Positions 5,138 to 13,269 of a stretch of 14,091 bases of DNA are shown piece after piece. The position numbers and the translations under genes are program-made. Numbering within the stretch: position 1 is the stretch's first letter; every line of letters begins with the position of its first letter. Origin of the DNA: Caldifarciminota bacterium (GTDB lineage: Bacteria; Hydrothermota; UBA3072; WFRC01). Under the pieces are notes generated by a model. That model searched no databases, was not told the DNA's origin, and saw only the letters and a program-made list of their open reading frames with translations. The stretch lies in contig WFRC01000302.1 in the NCBI GenBank assembly GCA_015486685.1, forward strand, positions 1-14,091. Direction: 5' to 3'.

Positions 5138-7902
5138 TATTTATTCTTTTATTATTTTCTTTGACAGATACGGAGAAATTTGCATTTGCAAAAGGTCTCT
5201 ATCAAGACGGTATGTATGAATTGGCAGAAAAGGAGTTAAACTCTTTCCTTTCTGATTTTCCCCATAGTAAGTATGGAAACGAGGCTGCATATCTATATAT
5301 ATCATCGTTGTTCCAGCAAAACAAGTTTAAGGCAGTAATAAATACCGCAGATAAATTGATGAATAGATACCCCAAAAATGCGAAGGATATACTTATAATA
5401 AAGGGTAGAGTATGGTTAAATCAATCTGCATGGGCATCGGCACTGGCAGATTTTAAGAGGGTAGGAGGCAACAGAGGGAGATATTGGCAGGGTGAGGTAT
5501 ATTTGAGAATGAAAAAATATAAGAAGGCAATGTCTTTATATAAAGGTGTAAAGGGTAATCTCAGAGACTATGCGCTCTTCTCAATTGCCTGGTGTTTCAA
5601 AGAAATGAAGGATTATCAAAATGCAATTGTGGAATTAAATAAACTTATCTCGAAATTTCCTCATTCTTCTTTAATTGATGATGCGCGATTTTATAAGGCT
5701 AACAATCTATATCGTTCTGGCAATCCTGTATCTGCTGTAAAGATGTGTAAAAAGTATCTCAAAGATTATCCTGACGGTAAATACAGGGGTCGGGTATATC
5801 TTTTGTTATCAAATATTTATTCACAACAGGGGAAAATAGAGGCATCACAAATGGCGTTAAAAAATATAGTTGCGGAAAAACTTCCTGAGACAAGATATGC
5901 ACTATATAAATTAGGGTTGTCATATTTTGATGGGCAGGACTTCCACAGAGCAGATTCAATATTTTCTCTAATACCTTCTAAATCTCAGTTTTACAATGAT
6001 GCAATCTACTGGAAGGCACTTTGCTATGAAAAACAGGGGGATGAAAATAATGCTGTAAAATTGTTCCAACAACTTGTTCAGAAAGGTGGAAATTTGGGAA
6101 ATCAATCTGCCTATCAAATTGGGTTAATTTATTATAAAAAGCGAAAGTTTGACAAGGCATCAGATTATCTTTCTGTTATAAATAACGGGCTTAAAGATGC
6201 TGCCTATATCCTTATGGGAAACATTGAGATGAAAAAAGGCGATTATAATAAGGCATCGGAGTATTACAATGAGGCATATCAATTAAAGAGCAGAAATGCC
6301 TCCCTCGCATTATATAGAAATGCGGTTCTGCTCTATAAAACGCAAAAATATGATAGTTCTATTGTTTACTTGCAAAAATATGAGACTGAATTTCCCAATG
6401 GGAATAAAATCGGGAATATATATCTGATGCTTGGTGATATATATTTTAAGAACAAATCATACAAAAACTCAGTCAAATACTACAGGATGGCTGAGAATAA
6501 AGGAGAGAATGCTGCCCCTTACGCACTTCAAGGAATTGGCTGGGCATATATAGGTATGGGAAAATATAATAAATCATTTGATATACTTGATTCTTTAATC
6601 TCCCTTTATCCGCAATTTGAAGGTAAAGGTGAGGTATTTTTAGAGATGGGGGATGCCGCTTTTTCAATAAAAGATTATATGCATGCAGAGGAGGCTTACA
6701 AAAAGGTAGGTGGTGAACATAAGCAGGAAGGCTTATACAGGCTTGGAAATCTATATTTTGCAACAGGAAAATATGATACTGCATATCAGGTATTTACAAA
6801 GATTATACATAATTACCCTGTCTATTCAAATATCTATCAATGCTGGTATATGGCAGGTTTGTCTCTGAGAAAAACAAAAGACCTCGAAGGCTCAAATGAA
6901 GCATTGAGGAAGCTAATCTCCCTTTCGCCACCATTTTCTATAAAGTATAACGCATATCTTACAATTGGAGAAAATTTATATAACAATCAAAAATATGACA
7001 GTGCTTTAACCACATATAAAGATGCTGTTAAACTATTTACTTCACCTGACACTACTGAATTTCCTGCCATTAAAGGAATAATGAGGAGTGCATATATGTT
7101 AGGAGATGCATCGGGATTGAAGAAAGAAATCAAAAATATCACAGTGAAATATACGAATACACCGATTGAAAAGGGGATTTATTCTATTGCCGGTGAGATG
7201 TTATATAATGTGGGTTTATATGCAGATGCATTGAGATACTATGAGGAATTAGATACACCACAGGGGATGTATTATCGTGCCCTTACCTTACTGAAATTGG
7301 GCAAAAGAAAAAAGGCTGAAAATGAACTGCTCAATGCCTCAAATTACCCTGAATATAAGGTAAAAGCATTACTCTTGCTTGGCAAGATGCTTATTCAGGA
7401 TAGGAATTACACAGAAGCAGAGAGATACCTGAAAAATTCCGGGACACCTGAGGCAATGGCATACTACGCAAGGTGTCTAAAGATGGAAGGCAAAATTACA
7501 GAGGCAATGGATGTTTTGAATAAACTTCTCGGGAAAACAAACGGAGTGGCTGAACTCGAATTAGGCAAAATATTACAGGAAAAAGGTAAAATAGATGAAG
7601 CAGTAAAGATGTTTGAGAAAATCACAAACCTGCCAGAGGTAGGGGATGCAGCATATCTCCAGATGGGAAGAATTTACAAGTCAAAAAAGGATTATCAGAA
7701 TGCGATTATGAATTACTTAAAGGTAAAATATCTTTATCCAAATAGTATATTTATATCTCAGGCACTTTTTGAAGCAGGCGAAACAGCAAGATTATCAGGT
7801 GATAAAACTCAGGCAATAAAATTTTATAAAGAGGTAATCGAAAGGAATGATAATAATGCATTGGTTAAAAAGGCTCGCAGGGCTATTTCTCATCTTAAGT
7901 AA
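5134..7902 (+). CDS. Giant exported tetratricopeptide-repeat protein
   Basis: 922 residues. A short hydrophobic start (MIFILLLFSLT) with no basic n-region suggests export, after which TPR-like helical hairpins begin at once (AKGLYQDGMYELAEKELNSF) and fill the protein. Typical TPR features are spaced A-Y/A-L residues, YYKKRKFDKA-type turns and the FP/YP helix caps of TPR_6-like repeats (for example FPHSKYGNEAAY). No catalytic domain is visible. It is probably a periplasmic protein-interaction scaffold, in the broad style of BamD/YbgF-type TPR proteins but several times longer. Its ATG overlaps the ispF stop, and its 3' end overlaps the outer-membrane barrel gene by 47 bases, so TPR protein and barrel are likely made together and may work together. 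The position behind ispDF is probably organisational rather than metabolic. Confidence 0.85.
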   Translation: MIFILLLFSLTDTEKFAFAKGLYQDGMYELAEKELNSFLSDFPHSKYGNEAAYLYISSLFQQNKFKAVINTADKLMNRYPKNAKDILIIKGRVWLNQSAWASALADFKRVGGNRGRYWQGEVYLRMKKYKKAMSLYKGVKGNLRDYALFSIAWCFKEMKDYQNAIVELNKLISKFPHSSLIDDARFYKANNLYRSGNPVSAVKMCKKYLKDYPDGKYRGRVYLLLSNIYSQQGKIEASQMALKNIVAEKLPETRYALYKLGLSYFDGQDFHRADSIFSLIPSKSQFYNDAIYWKALCYEKQGDENNAVKLFQQLVQKGGNLGNQSAYQIGLIYYKKRKFDKASDYLSVINNGLKDAAYILMGNIEMKKGDYNKASEYYNEAYQLKSRNASLALYRNAVLLYKTQKYDSSIVYLQKYETEFPNGNKIGNIYLMLGDIYFKNKSYKNSVKYYRMAENKGENAAPYALQGIGWAYIGMGKYNKSFDILDSLISLYPQFEGKGEVFLEMGDAAFSIKDYMHAEEAYKKVGGEHKQEGLYRLGNLYFATGKYDTAYQVFTKIIHNYPVYSNIYQCWYMAGLSLRKTKDLEGSNEALRKLISLSPPFSIKYNAYLTIGENLYNNQKYDSALTTYKDAVKLFTSPDTTEFPAIKGIMRSAYMLGDASGLKKEIKNITVKYTNTPIEKGIYSIAGEMLYNVGLYADALRYYEELDTPQGMYYRALTLLKLGKRKKAENELLNASNYPEYKVKALLLLGKMLIQDRNYTEAERYLKNSGTPEAMAYYARCLKMEGKITEAMDVLNKLLGKTNGVAELELGKILQEKGKIDEAVKMFEKITNLPEVGDAAYLQMGRIYKSKKDYQNAIMNYLKVKYLYPNSIFISQALFEAGETARLSGDKTQAIKFYKEVIERNDNNALVKKARRAISHLK

Positions 7903-9190
7903 TATCGGTATTTTTGCCCAGGAAGCTCCTCCCGGGCTCGAAATACCTGAAATATATGTTTATGGAGAGAGGGTGGTAAAACTTGTTCCCTATAAAAAGA
8001 GGGTTTTCCCATTTGTAAAGATATATGATTATCCTATAATGTTTTCTCATAAGAAACATCTTGTATTCAAAAGATTTAACAATCCCTTTATAGAAAAGAT
8101 AAATCTGAGATACAGAATATTTGCCTGGGCAGGTAAAATGAACGGTATTTCCTTTGACGGTGCGACGGAACATTTTTATTACCCTTCAAGGTTTAATATA
8201 AAGACAAACTACGGCGGCAAGTTTTCAGGACAAAGATGGAAGGCAGAAGCAGGTGGTAAAATATATCTCAGGCAATTCTCTCCATATTTTTCGTATCTTG
8301 TAAACACCGTAAAATCAGATTCATCTAACCACAATTTCATAAATGGAGGGACTGATATATATTTGCCATATTTTAATATAAATTTTAATCTTTGCGATAC
8401 AAAGACAAAAAATAATGAAATGTACTTCAGGTTTAATGGAAATTTCCTATACGGGCGATTCGCACTACAAACGAGAGTTGAAGGGCTTACAGGGAATAAT
8501 ATTCTTGCTGCATTATCTCCTGAGTATTCTTTCCCTATGTTAAAATTGGGCTTTTATGTATCCCCATCTCTGATATTTCCTGTTATTGACGCCCATTATA
8601 TAAATTCAATTTCCACATTCGGCATTTCTGTATTCCCTGAAATCGGATATACTCCCATCGGGTATTATTTTAAGGATAATCCATTTATTATTGGTAGAGA
8701 TACTACGAATGCCATTTTCGGAGGCACTACTATCAAAGGATTTGCAGGCATTTGGGATTGGAATCTTACCCTATCATATCATTATAATTATTGGTTCCCA
8801 TATATAGAGAATGATACATTGAAGAGTGTAAAAACATCAGGATATAGGATAAATATTTCAGGCAAATATCAAATACAGGGTATCCATATCAACGGAGAGA
8901 TAGGATATTTCAATCCTGCAAATGATACAGTGAAAAACTATAATATATTTAATGTCAATGTAATGCAAAAATGGTCATATTTCTCTTTGTCCCAGGATAT
9001 TCTTTATAGAAAGGCAAACACAACTTCTTTTATACCACTTTTGGGAATAGAGATAAATTATCCATTAAACAATATTAAATTTATCTTAAAGGCGGATAAT
9101 TTATTGAATTATAAAACAACATTCTGGGATAACCATACACTTTCAGGCATAACCTTCTATTTAGGGATAACTTACAAATTCCAGCAATAG
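7856..9190 (+). CDS. Outer-membrane beta-barrel, TonB-receptor-like without plug
   Basis: A 444-residue protein from ATG 7856, preferred over the in-frame ATG 7847 because AAAGGA (7841-7846) is well spaced only for the later start. It has a clear signal peptide: KR, a hydrophobic core of about 15 residues, and likely cleavage at FA|QEA. The mature N-terminus has PEIYVYGERV, which resembles the stretch before the plug in TonB-dependent receptors. The rest alternates polar and aromatic residues in short strands. The end, DNLLNYKTTFW...GITFYLGITYKFQQ, is typical of the last strands of TonB-dependent receptors with a near-terminal aromatic. At 444 residues it lacks room for a plug plus 22-strand barrel. 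Substrate unknown. It overlaps the TPR gene, implying a functional pair. Confidence 0.75.
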   Translation: MHWLKRLAGLFLILSNIGIFAQEAPPGLEIPEIYVYGERVVKLVPYKKRVFPFVKIYDYPIMFSHKKHLVFKRFNNPFIEKINLRYRIFAWAGKMNGISFDGATEHFYYPSRFNIKTNYGGKFSGQRWKAEAGGKIYLRQFSPYFSYLVNTVKSDSSNHNFINGGTDIYLPYFNINFNLCDTKTKNNEMYFRFNGNFLYGRFALQTRVEGLTGNNILAALSPEYSFPMLKLGFYVSPSLIFPVIDAHYINSISTFGISVFPEIGYTPIGYYFKDNPFIIGRDTTNAIFGGTTIKGFAGIWDWNLTLSYHYNYWFPYIENDTLKSVKTSGYRINISGKYQIQGIHINGEIGYFNPANDTVKNYNIFNVNVMQKWSYFSLSQDILYRKANTTSFIPLLGIEINYPLNNIKFILKADNLLNYKTTFWDNHTLSGITFYLGITYKFQQ

Positions 9191-9221
9191 AAAAAAGGGC
9201 TGAATCCAAAAAAATTTTCAA

Positions 9222-9263
9222 AAAATTGGGTTTTAGGGGTTGACAAATTAAAATTGGGTTTTA
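9222..9263 (+). repeat. 14-bp direct repeat flanking the arsR -35 box
   Basis: AAAATTGGGTTTTA occurs at 9222-9235 and 9250-9263, 28 bases apart, one copy upstream of the -35 and one in the spacer. Identical copies on both sides of a promoter element suggest a binding site for a further regulator, or a local duplication. Confidence 0.5.
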
Positions 9264-9267
9264 CCTT
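9240..9267 (+). promoter_or_regulatory. Promoter of the arsR-radical SAM operon
   Basis: A perfect -35 TTGACA (9240-9245), a 16-base spacer and TACCTT (9262-9267) as -10. The -10 is weak in its middle but keeps the key T, A and final T. The predicted start, near 9274, falls inside the palindrome. Confidence 0.55.
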
Positions 9268-9283
9268 ATAGATAACTATCTAT
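9268..9283 (+). promoter_or_regulatory. Palindromic operator for the ArsR-type repressor
   Basis: ATAGATAACTATCTAT is a perfect inverted repeat with 7-base arms and a 2-base centre. It directly follows the -10 box. A third half-site, TATCTAT, lies at 9293-9299 across the ATG. AGATAAC (9270-9276) with GTTATCT (9291-9297) also makes a wider inverted repeat that brackets the ribosome site. Position and symmetry fit autorepression by the dimeric ArsR encoded next. Confidence 0.65.
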
Positions 9284-9297
9284 ATAGGAGGTTATCT

Positions 9298-9579
9298 ATG
9301 GAAGAATATGATGTGGGGAAGGTGCGAAATATTGCCGGATTGTTCAGGGCACTTTCCTGCGAAACAAGGTTAAAGATACTGAGATTTCTGAATGAAGGTG
9401 AAAAGAGCGTTGGCAGCATTGTAAAAAAGTTTAATTTTACCCAGCCTACAATATCTCATCATTTGAAGGTACTAACAAATGTAGGACTCGTTGTAAAGAA
9501 GCAATACAGACAATGGGTGATATATACTATAAACAGTAAATTGTGGAAGTATGTTGAAAAACTGATAAAAAAGGTTTAA
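9298..9579 (+). CDS. ArsR/SmtB-family transcriptional repressor
   Basis: A 93-residue winged-helix dimer repressor. The N-terminal helix ALSCETRLKILRFL (18-31) is the family hallmark. The recognition region FNFTQPTISHHLKVLTNVGLV (46-66) is an ArsR helix-turn-helix, and the wing is KKQYRQWVIYTI (67-78). The metal-binding ELCVCDL helix is replaced by KSVGSIV, and the only cysteine is Cys21, so it is unlikely to sense As, Cd or Zn through the classical alpha-3 site. The signal may be redox or a small molecule (inference). AGGAGG is six bases before the ATG. It heads the radical SAM operon, with 13 bases to the next gene. Confidence 0.92.
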   Translation: MEEYDVGKVRNIAGLFRALSCETRLKILRFLNEGEKSVGSIVKKFNFTQPTISHHLKVLTNVGLVVKKQYRQWVIYTINSKLWKYVEKLIKKV

Positions 9580-9592
9580 AAAGGAGGTTAAA

Positions 9593-11074
9593 ATGGGACT
9601 CTGGGTTGTATCAAAAACAAAATTTGATGTTGTAAAACTAAAGTCTGTGCTTGAAAGCCGACTTTCAAAAAACCTTATTGATAAGGTAACACGGAAATCT
9701 GAGGATGGGAAATATCTTTATGAGATACTTCTGGATGATTATATCGCAGGAACTATCACACCAATGGAGAAGATTAAATATTTCCCTGTATTTAAACTCC
9801 TTGATGTGATTCGTCGTTCTTTCAATAGAGATGAAGATACATTTAAGAAAGAATTAAAGAGCATTACAATCAGAAAAATTTTCAGGAATGCACTTCGTTC
9901 AATAAAGCAATTTGGGCTTGGAACACCTCAGACATTTGCAGACCCTGTTATGATTGTATGGAATTATACCAATAATTGCAATCTCAGGTGTAAACATTGT
10001 TATCAAAATGCGGGGCTTGCAGGAGATAAATATAAGCAGAAGGAACTTTCTACCGAAGAGAGATTTAGAGCAGTTGACATACTTGCCGAAAGGGATATCC
10101 CAACCATATTCTTTTCAGGTGGAGAACCCCTGATTGAAAAAGACTTCTTTAAGGTCGCAGAGTATGCAAAGAAAAAGGGGTTTTATCTTTCTATTGCATC
10201 AAATGGAACATTAATTACAAAAGAAATGGCGAAGAGGATTAAGGATATAGGATTTGGGTATGTTCAGGTGAGCCTTGATGCCGCTTCTGCTGAAAAACAT
10301 GACGAATTCAGAGGTGTTTCCGGAATGTTTGACCGTTCTGTGCAAGGATTAAAAAATTTAATAGAGGAAGGAATTCCGGGTTGCATTGCATATACACATA
10401 TGAAATGGAATCACAACGAATTTCCAAAACTGGTAAAATTAAGGAAGGAAATAGGTGCGTATAAGATTATTGTATATAACTATATCCCGGTAGGAAGGGG
10501 TGGATTTGAAATGGATCCGACACCGGAACAGCGTGAAGAAATATTTAAGTGGATGTATGATGAGATTGAAGCAGGCCATCATATTATTGCTACAACATCG
10601 CCTGCCTTTGGTGCATATTGCAAAATGAATAATGCCTCTTCCATTGTCCTTGCCCATTATGCAGACTTAAAAACAAAGGAATTGGGTGTAATTGCAGACA
10701 TTATTGGTGGTTGTGGCGCAGGGAGGGCGTATGCAGCCCTGCAACCTAATGGAGACTTAACACCCTGCGTATATATGCCGGATACAATTCTTGGGAACAT
10801 TATGACTGAACCATTTGATTTTCTCTGGAATGAACATCCCATTATGAAAACTTTGAGAGACAGGGAACATATAAATTGCAAATGCCCTTATGAAGCCGTT
10901 TGTGGAGGATGTCGGGCAAGGGCTCTTGCCTACTTTGATGATTTGACTGCCCCTGACCCTGAATGTCAGTATAACGCCCGCCATTATTATGCATTTATGG
11001 AAGCACTCAAAAAGGGTGAGAAGTATGTTCCTGAAAATCCATATAAAGAAAAAACAGAAACAGAAGTTGCATAG
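9593..11074 (+). CDS. Radical SAM/SPASM protein, full auxiliary cysteine set
   Basis: 493 residues. Residues 1-115 are an extension I do not recognise. The radical SAM core starts with C129, C133, C136 (CNLRCKHC), followed by the SAM-binding FSGGEPL (174-180) and SNGT. The SPASM-like tail has C374, then G387 four residues before C392, then C429, C431, C437, C440 and C458, which would carry auxiliary 4Fe-4S clusters. The CxCx5CGGCRARA string resembles NirJ/AhbD-type heme enzymes and peptide maturases, although the first pair is CxC rather than the usual CxxC. YIPVGRGG...DPTPEQR (298-313) is shared with the next gene. No peptide substrate gene is nearby, and no other heme gene, so the substrate is unknown. 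AGGAGG lies five bases before the ATG. Confidence 0.9.
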   Translation: MGLWVVSKTKFDVVKLKSVLESRLSKNLIDKVTRKSEDGKYLYEILLDDYIAGTITPMEKIKYFPVFKLLDVIRRSFNRDEDTFKKELKSITIRKIFRNALRSIKQFGLGTPQTFADPVMIVWNYTNNCNLRCKHCYQNAGLAGDKYKQKELSTEERFRAVDILAERDIPTIFFSGGEPLIEKDFFKVAEYAKKKGFYLSIASNGTLITKEMAKRIKDIGFGYVQVSLDAASAEKHDEFRGVSGMFDRSVQGLKNLIEEGIPGCIAYTHMKWNHNEFPKLVKLRKEIGAYKIIVYNYIPVGRGGFEMDPTPEQREEIFKWMYDEIEAGHHIIATTSPAFGAYCKMNNASSIVLAHYADLKTKELGVIADIIGGCGAGRAYAALQPNGDLTPCVYMPDTILGNIMTEPFDFLWNEHPIMKTLRDREHINCKCPYEAVCGGCRARALAYFDDLTAPDPECQYNARHYYAFMEALKKGEKYVPENPYKEKTETEVA

Positions 11075-11082
11075 GAGGTGAA

Positions 11083-12537
11083 ATGAAATTAGTGCAAAAA
11101 ATCGGTGCAAAAGGATTGATTAAACTGACGAATGCGGCTGTTCGAAACCAATCAGTAAGGAAGTATTTATTAAAACAGATGGAGAACAAAATGTTCGCAG
11201 ACCTGGTAAGAGGAAACCCTGATAATAGACCTGTAAAGGTTCAGGAAGATAAATATTATATGGGAAGGGCGCTTATTAGAAGTATTGATAGGGGAATAAA
11301 GTATGAACATCTGTCAAAAGAGGCTACAAGGGGTTTATTAGAGGTCTTTCTGGGAAATGTATTCTTTGGTGGATTTTACAAGAGAAGAGATTTCCTGGAA
11401 AAATATGGATATAGGCCCCCTCTATTTATGACAATCAGTCCAGGAAAATTGTGCAATCTTAGATGCATAGGGTGTTATGCAGCTTCGGGTGCCGATATGA
11501 GTAATAAATTGCCATATAATGTTCTTGATAGAATTATCAGGGAAGCAAGTGAACTATGGGGAATGAATTTCTTTGTTATATCTGGCGGCGAGCCGCTTAT
11601 GTATAAGGATGAAGGTAAAACCATTCTGGATATATTTGAGAAGTATAATAAATCATTTTTCTTGATGTATACAAATGGTACCCTGATAAAAGAGGATGTT
11701 GCGAAGAGAATGGCTGAATTGGGCAATGTGACTCCCTCTATCTCTGTTGAAGGTCTTGAAAAGGAAACAGATGAAAGAAGGGGAAAGGGCGTATTTAAGG
11801 CTATTCTTAGAGCAATGGCGAATTTAAGGAAATCCGGCGTGCCTTTTGGTATTTCAGTAACTGCTACCACCAAAAACATAGATGCTATAATGTCGGATGA
11901 ATTCGTCAAGACACTTTTTGATGAACAGGGAGCACTCTACGGATGGATTTTTCAATATATGCCCATAGGTAGAGAATATACGCTCAATTTAATGCCTACA
12001 CCGGAACAAAGAATGAGATTATTTAATTGGGAATGGCATATGGTAAGGAATAGAGACATTTTCCTTGCAGACTTCTGGAACTCTGCCACTTCCTCTGATG
12101 GTTGCATTGCAGGAGCAAGGAGTGGAGGATATTTCTATATCGATTGGGACGGTGATGTAATGCCCTGCGTATTTGTTCCATATTCTACAGATAACATTAT
12201 TAAAATCTATGAGGCAGGAGGCACACTTAATGACGCGTTGAATTCCCCATTCTTTAAGGCAATCAGGGCGTGGCAGGATGATTATGGTTACAATAAACCC
12301 CCTGAAGAACATGGAAATTGGATAAAACCCTGTTTTATCAGGGATCATCACGATATATTCCTTGAGACAGTGAAAAAATATAATGCAAGACCCATTGATG
12401 AAGATTCTACAAATGCGTTACATGACAGAAAATATCATCAAGGTCTTATTAAGTATGACGAGGAAATGGAAAAACTCAGTAAAGATTTATGGGAAAAACA
12501 CTACTTAAAAAAGAAAAAATTGGAGGTGAAGGTGTGA
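11083..12537 (+). CDS. Radical SAM protein with reduced SPASM-like tail
   Basis: 484 residues. Radical SAM cysteines C124, C128, C131 are in CNLRCIGCYAASG; the SAM motif is ISGGEPL (166-172), with TNGT. SVEGLEKETDERRGKG and GVPFGISVTAT are signatures of a widespread but functionally unassigned radical SAM family (COG0535-like). YMPIGREY...MPTPEQR parallels the upstream gene, so the two are probably distant paralogues. The tail keeps only C341 (DGCIAG), C362 (DVMPCVF) and C417 (KPCFIRDHH). That would suit one auxiliary cluster, perhaps with a His or Asp ligand. Residues 1-113 form an N-terminal extension. GGAGGTGAA overlaps the stop of the previous gene, and the 3' end holds the ribosome site of the next. 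Substrate unknown. Confidence 0.9.
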   Translation: MKLVQKIGAKGLIKLTNAAVRNQSVRKYLLKQMENKMFADLVRGNPDNRPVKVQEDKYYMGRALIRSIDRGIKYEHLSKEATRGLLEVFLGNVFFGGFYKRRDFLEKYGYRPPLFMTISPGKLCNLRCIGCYAASGADMSNKLPYNVLDRIIREASELWGMNFFVISGGEPLMYKDEGKTILDIFEKYNKSFFLMYTNGTLIKEDVAKRMAELGNVTPSISVEGLEKETDERRGKGVFKAILRAMANLRKSGVPFGISVTATTKNIDAIMSDEFVKTLFDEQGALYGWIFQYMPIGREYTLNLMPTPEQRMRLFNWEWHMVRNRDIFLADFWNSATSSDGCIAGARSGGYFYIDWDGDVMPCVFVPYSTDNIIKIYEAGGTLNDALNSPFFKAIRAWQDDYGYNKPPEEHGNWIKPCFIRDHHDIFLETVKKYNARPIDEDSTNALHDRKYHQGLIKYDEEMEKLSKDLWEKHYLKKKKLEVKV

Positions 12538-13247
12538 TTTATCTATTTTTAATTACCCTTATAACGCCTGAGAATTTTCAAAAGCAAATTTCAGTAGTGG
12601 ACAGCCTTTTTGATTATAGATACATAATCCCTGATGCATTTGCAAGGTCGGAATCTACGCTCTTAAACCTGTTAAAACAGGATTACAAAAAGGATGAGGT
12701 ATATTGGAGATTGTCGGTTTTATACTATAAAAAGGCATATGAGCTTAAAGATAATAAGAAACTTAAAATGTCTCTGTTTCAAAAAGGTGTTGCGTATGGC
12801 GATTCTGCAAGGAAAATAAGCCCTGAAAATTTAAATGGACAATTCTGGTATGCAGCAAACAAGGGAAGTATAGGAAAGTTAAAAGGTGTTATGAATTCAC
12901 TATCAATGGTAGGAGAGTTAAAGCAAATAGGCAATAATATTATTAAAAAAGACCCCAATAATATTGCGGCAAGGATTCTACTTGCCAATATTTATCTATC
13001 ACTTCCGGGTTTTATGGGTGGCAATGCAGACAAGTCAATTGAATTGCTTCAAAAGGGGTTAGAAATTGATTCCTGCTTTACTGCTTTATATGTGCCTCTT
13101 GCAAATGCATATTTGAAAAAAAAGAAAAAGGATAAAGCAAAAAAGGTATTGAGCAAATTATTTTCTTTGAAAAAATATACCCATCCCGGAGATTATTACA
13201 CAGAAGACAAGCCCGAAGGAGAGGAACTGCTGAAGAAGATAAAATAA
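12534..13247 (+). CDS. Small exported TPR protein (TatT-like?)
   Basis: 237 residues from GTG 12534, chosen because GGAGG (12522-12526) is seven bases upstream and the start codon overlaps the upstream TGA (GTGA). An in-frame ATG at 12489 lies inside the upstream gene without a ribosome site. The N-terminus MIYLFLITLITPENF is a short hydrophobic signal without basic residues. The middle has FWYAANKGSIGKLKG and SLPGFMGGNADKSIELLQKGLEID, then a TPR hairpin (ALYVPLANAYLKKKKKDKAKKVL). The WYAAN and PG-GGN arrangement recalls the TPR T-component (TatT) of TRAP-associated lipoproteins, but no lipobox or TRAP genes are seen, so that is a guess. Last gene of the arsR operon. Confidence 0.75.
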   Translation: MIYLFLITLITPENFQKQISVVDSLFDYRYIIPDAFARSESTLLNLLKQDYKKDEVYWRLSVLYYKKAYELKDNKKLKMSLFQKGVAYGDSARKISPENLNGQFWYAANKGSIGKLKGVMNSLSMVGELKQIGNNIIKKDPNNIAARILLANIYLSLPGFMGGNADKSIELLQKGLEIDSCFTALYVPLANAYLKKKKKDKAKKVLSKLFSLKKYTHPGDYYTEDKPEGEELLKKIK

Positions 13248-13269
13248 TGACAATGGGGTCAGTCATTAT
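13244..13269 (+). terminator. Hairpin over the stop codon of the arsR operon
   Basis: ATAATGAC (13244-13251) pairs with GTCATTAT (13262-13269), an 8-bp stem with a 10-base loop. The TAA stop of the last gene lies in the left arm, and the loop plus right arm contains GGGGTCAGTCAT. The following sequence is T-rich but has no clean T-run, so it may stabilise the 3' end rather than terminate. Confidence 0.35.

Noticed and set aside
9593..13247. RiPP maturation cluster around the radical SAM/SPASM proteins
   Set aside because: No short precursor-like frame with leader and core, no protease or transporter; gaps between genes are at most 13 bases.
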